Below the pieces are notes generated by a model that was not told the DNA's origin, did not search any database, and saw nothing but the letters and a program-made list of their open reading frames with translations. Positions 60,893 to 64,000 of a stretch of 64,000 nt of DNA are shown piece after piece; position 1 is the first letter of the stretch, and every line of letters begins with the position of its first letter. Source of the DNA: Gaetbulibacter_A aestuarii (GTDB lineage: Bacteria > Bacteroidota > Bacteroidia > Flavobacteriales > Flavobacteriaceae); the NCBI RefSeq assembly GCF_039537665.1, contig NZ_BAABAY010000001.1:186001-250000 (forward strand). Direction: 5' to 3'. A program made the translations under genes and the position numbers.

Positions 60893-62032
60893 TTATTCGT
60901 TAATATGTATCCAAATGTTTCCTTTTAAATGACTTTCAACAGCACATTCAATAAATTTCATTCCTCTTACACCGTCCACCATTGTTGGAAACTCCCCATG
61001 ATCGTAAGGCTCTTTTTTAATGGCTTTGGCCACACCCTTATAAATATTTCCCATGGAATCAAAAATACCTTCCGGGTGACCCGGTGGTAATTTTGTACCA
61101 TCCAACGATAAGGCACTGTTGTAAGGATGTCCAGGTTTTAAAACGCGTAAAGGTTCACCATCCTGTAATAAATACAGATAATTAGGATTTTCCTGTTCCC
61201 ATTTTAAACCTGCCTTTTCACCGTAAATCTTTACCGTGAAATTATTCTCTTCTCCGGTTGCGATCTGGCTCGCTCTAATAAGACCTTTTACACCATTGGT
61301 GCAATGCAATAATACCGTTCCGTCAACATCCATTTTATTATCCTCGTATACATAATTAAGGTCCGATAAGACTTTACCAACCTTAAGTTGCGTAACGTAT
61401 TCCAACATATCAAATGCATGTGTTCCAATATCGCCTATACAACAACTGATGCCACCTTTTTCAGGATCCAAACGCCAGGTGTTGGCTCGTAATTGCGGAT
61501 CATGGATCACAGGATTTATCCAGCCTTGATAATACTGAATATCTATTTTTTGAACTTTACCGATCACATTATTGGCTATCATTTCGCGCATCTGACGCAC
61601 CATAGGATATCCCGTATACGTATAAGTAACTGCAAAAACGGTATTCGCTTTTTGAAGCGTTGCCTCTAATATTTTAGCTTCCTCATAAGATGTGGTCATG
61701 GGTTTTTCACAGATCACATGAAACCCATTCTCAATGAGTTTTTTGGCCATTGGGAAATGCAGAAAATTTGGTGTTAGTACCGAAATAACCTGCATGCGTT
61801 CTCCTTCCGGTAATTTTAATTCTTCTGAAATAAGAGAATCAATATCTTTATAAATACGATCTGTTGGAATTCCAATTTTTTCAGCGAAGGCTAAGCTTTC
61901 TTTCAAATCAGGATTAAAAGCACCTCCGACTAATTGAAATTGATCGAACATGGACGACGCCACACGATGTAAAATACCAATTAAAGAATCACCCCCGCCT
62001 CCTAATATTCCTAATCTAATTTTAGAACTCAT
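60893..62032 (-). CDS. Gfo/Idh/MocA family oxidoreductase
   Basis: A 379-residue NAD(P)-dependent sugar or inositol dehydrogenase. N-terminal Rossmann loop LGILGGGGDSLIGILHR, the conserved CEKPMTTSYEEA and the catalytic His region CCIGDIGTHAFDM. It probably oxidises a sugar to a keto-sugar for its neighbours. It lies 5 bases downstream of the transporter gene. Confidence 0.9.
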   Translation of the reverse strand: MSSKIRLGILGGGGDSLIGILHRVASSMFDQFQLVGGAFNPDLKESLAFAEKIGIPTDRIYKDIDSLISEELKLPEGERMQVISVLTPNFLHFPMAKKLIENGFHVICEKPMTTSYEEAKILEATLQKANTVFAVTYTYTGYPMVRQMREMIANNVIGKVQKIDIQYYQGWINPVIHDPQLRANTWRLDPEKGGISCCIGDIGTHAFDMLEYVTQLKVGKVLSDLNYVYEDNKMDVDGTVLLHCTNGVKGLIRASQIATGEENNFTVKIYGEKAGLKWEQENPNYLYLLQDGEPLRVLKPGHPYNSALSLDGTKLPPGHPEGIFDSMGNIYKGVAKAIKKEPYDHGEFPTMVDGVRGMKFIECAVESHLKGNIWIHINE

Positions 62033-62037
62033 TCTAT

Positions 62038-63267
62038 TTAAGCTTTATATTCAACCTTTTCATGTTTAAAAAATATGGTAAATAACACCAACACCCCAAT
62101 AGCAAAAAATGCGGGGAACAGCCAAACATCCTGCCAGCTGTGATTACCATCTGCCAAAACGTTTTTATCCACAATTTGTCCGGCTACCCAAAAACCTACC
62201 AACATACCAACGCCGTAAGTAGCCAGAGTAATTAAACCCTGAGCAGCACTTTTTACTTTTTCACCTGCTTTTGAATCGGTATAAATTTGCCCTGATACAA
62301 AAAAGAAATCGTAACAAATACCATGTAATGCAATCCCTATAGCCAGCATAAAGAATAGATCACCGGCGTTTCCAAACGCAAATAGACCGTAGCGGATACC
62401 CCAGGCTAACATACCGAACATGATGGTTTTCTTAAAGCCATATTTTCTAAAGAAGAAGGGTAACAACAACATAAAACCAACTTCAGAGAGTTGACCTAAA
62501 GCCGCCCAAGCTGTAGAATTTTCAACTTGATATTCAGTTAAAAAAGGACTAATATTTTGATAGTAGAACGCTAATGGAATACAAATAAGGACCGATGACA
62601 GAAAGAATACCAAAAAGTTTTTATCCTTTAACAACTTTAAAGCGTCTAAACCCAGAATATCACTGATGGTTACTTTTTCATCCTTTGAAACCTTAGGTGG
62701 TGTTTTGGGTAAAGTGAAACTGAAAAGTCCCAGGATTAAAGAAGCTATAGCCACCATCGTGAAGGTGTTGGACAACATCCCTTGTTGCAGGTTTTCCATA
62801 GAGTCCCATTTAAAAACCAGACTGATCAATAAGCCTGCTACGATCCAGCCAATGGTACCAAAAACACGAACCAATGGAAAGGTTTTTTCAGGATTTTCCA
62901 TTTGATTAAAGGATACTGAGTTCACTAAAGCCAGAGTGGGCATATAGGCAATCATATAACCCAAAACATAAGGATAAAACAAAGCGAATTCTGTAGATTG
63001 CGACATTTGGTACATGAGAAAAGCACCTATTAAATGTAAAACCCCAAGAATTCTTTCAGCATTAAAAAATCGATCAGCAATTAGCCCAATAATAAAAGGC
63101 GCTATAATGGCTCCCCAGGATTGAGTGGAAAAAGCCATAGCAGTTTCTGCACCGCTGGCACCTAAATTGTTACCTAAAAATGATCCTAAGGTTACAAACC
63201 AGCCTCCCCAAATAAAAAATTCGAGGAACATCATAAAGGATAATTGAAATTGCGTTTTTTTGGTCAT
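62038..63267 (-). CDS. MFS transporter, nucleoside/sugar proton-symporter type
   Basis: A 409-residue membrane protein with about 12 hydrophobic segments in two halves and a central polar loop about residue 195. The N-terminus (LSFMMFLEFFIWGGWFVTLG) and MENPEKTFPLVRVFGTIGWI block resemble the nucleoside:H+ symporter branch of the MFS. In this cluster it more likely imports the sugar or polyol that the oxidoreductase and isomerases degrade. Confidence 0.87.
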   Translation of the reverse strand: MTKKTQFQLSFMMFLEFFIWGGWFVTLGSFLGNNLGASGAETAMAFSTQSWGAIIAPFIIGLIADRFFNAERILGVLHLIGAFLMYQMSQSTEFALFYPYVLGYMIAYMPTLALVNSVSFNQMENPEKTFPLVRVFGTIGWIVAGLLISLVFKWDSMENLQQGMLSNTFTMVAIASLILGLFSFTLPKTPPKVSKDEKVTISDILGLDALKLLKDKNFLVFFLSSVLICIPLAFYYQNISPFLTEYQVENSTAWAALGQLSEVGFMLLLPFFFRKYGFKKTIMFGMLAWGIRYGLFAFGNAGDLFFMLAIGIALHGICYDFFFVSGQIYTDSKAGEKVKSAAQGLITLATYGVGMLVGFWVAGQIVDKNVLADGNHSWQDVWLFPAFFAIGVLVLFTIFFKHEKVEYKA

Positions 63268-63301
63268 GATTCAATTGATTAATTTCGTTGGTAATAGCAC
63301 T

Positions 63302-64000
63302 TTATTTAATTTCTGCTGCTGATTTTAAAAGCAAAGCCTTGGTAGCAAGCAAACCTTCCATCTCGCTCAGGCGATTACCTTCATATTCTACACCTATGAA
63401 ACTCGTATATCCGGCGTCTTTAACTAATTTTAAAATACGTGGATAATCCAAAGTAGTCTCGTTACCATTGTCGTCAAAATCATAAGACTTGGCACTTACG
63501 GCTGTTGCTTTAGGAAGCATCAATGCAATCCCTTGATATTTATCAGGGTATTCGGCCACGCATTCACCCCACTGTTCTCCATCCTTTCGCTTTACACACC
63601 AATTTCCAAAATCAGGTAAGGTACCGCAGTTATCCATATTTACTTCGTGAATCGCCTTCATTAGAATCGGAGCATCAGAAGATAACCATCCATGGTTCTC
63701 ACATAAAACTTCAATATTTTTAGTCGCCGCGTAAGTTGCTAATTTCTTTAATCCATCGGCTACGGCAGGAACCCATTTTTCGGGGTCGTTAGTTCCGAAA
63801 GTGTTTACACGAATAGCATGGCAACCTAAAGTAGCTGCAGCATCTACCCATTTTTTGTGGTTTTCAACGGCTTCATCACGAACGGCTTCATCCGGACTTG
63901 CCAGATCGCCTTCATGATCTACCATAATCAACACGTTCTGCATACCGTATTTTTCACTCATCGTTTTAAGCGAATCAATAACGGTATCAAAACCTAATTT
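63302..64000 (-). CDS. Sugar phosphate isomerase/epimerase, 5' end cut by window
   Basis: A second TIM-barrel protein of the AP-endonuclease-2-like fold; the frame is open through the window end (KLGFDTVIDSLKT precedes the ATG at 63961), so the N-terminus is missing. Visible ligand blocks: LCENHGWLS, GTLPDFGNW, YDFDDNGNE and FIGVEYEGN. It lies 34 bases upstream of the transporter gene and belongs to the same cluster. Confidence 0.86.
   Translation of the reverse strand, partial: KLGFDTVIDSLKTMSEKYGMQNVLIMVDHEGDLASPDEAVRDEAVENHKKWVDAAATLGCHAIRVNTFGTNDPEKWVPAVADGLKKLATYAATKNIEVLCENHGWLSSDAPILMKAIHEVNMDNCGTLPDFGNWCVKRKDGEQWGECVAEYPDKYQGIALMLPKATAVSAKSYDFDDNGNETTLDYPRILKLVKDAGYTSFIGVEYEGNRLSEMEGLLATKALLLKSAAEIK

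Overview
The window looks like chromosomal DNA of a marine-type flavobacterium (Bacteroidota, Flavobacteriaceae). The evidence is the low G+C content, a gliding-motility ATPase gene (gldA), promoter elements of the Bacteroidota type (TAnnTTTG), few Shine-Dalgarno sequences, a HEPN-tailed sulfite reductase, a split methionine synthase, and arginine genes using an acylornithine transcarbamylase. No tRNA, rRNA, CRISPR array, prophage or transposase gene is visible. Most of the window is amino-acid biosynthesis.

Layout. 1-1631 (+): end of an alpha-E protein and a transglutaminase-like protein. 1635-12524 (mostly -): polyprenyl synthase, rlmN, queA, aroA, a MazG-like pyrophosphatase, two DUF3857 proteins, a membrane hydrolase, dtd, rsgA. 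13110-17150 (-): aromatic amino-acid operon (leader peptide, pheA, aminotransferase, tyrA, DAHP synthase/chorismate mutase). 17302-20043: gldA and two envelope genes. 20081-25200 (-): SAM-I riboswitch, metH in two genes, metF. 25274-35202 (-): sulfate assimilation from an Rrf2 regulator through cysH, cysD, cysN, sulfite reductase, siroheme synthesis, a flavoprotein, cysE and cysM. 35313-45428: nitrilase, metZ, a second SAM-I riboswitch before a MetX-aspartokinase-homoserine dehydrogenase fusion, a TPR-like protein, leuA, leuB. 46356-58831 (-): a long arginine plus proline operon read from an upstream leader region, with a GH130 lipoprotein gene at its end. 59081-64000 (-): carbohydrate catabolism cluster cut by the window end.

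How it fits together. Sulfate is reduced to sulfide (cysDN, cysH, sulfite reductase with locally made siroheme). Sulfide is fixed on O-acetylserine (cysE, cysM) or on acylhomoserine (fusion enzyme, metZ), and homocysteine is methylated by MetH/MetF. Methionine genes are under two SAM-I riboswitches, and the sulfate genes carry a near-perfect dyad beside the Rrf2 gene.

The most interesting signals are non-coding. The aromatic operon is preceded by a 25-codon reading frame packed with Phe, Tyr and Trp codons, with mutually exclusive antiterminator and terminator stems. The arginine/proline operon is preceded by a 23-codon frame rich in Arg and Pro codons, a long inverted repeat around it, and a second tiny frame (MRRPFLRRP). 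These look like amino-acid-sensing attenuators. Several families of interspersed repeats fill the larger gaps.
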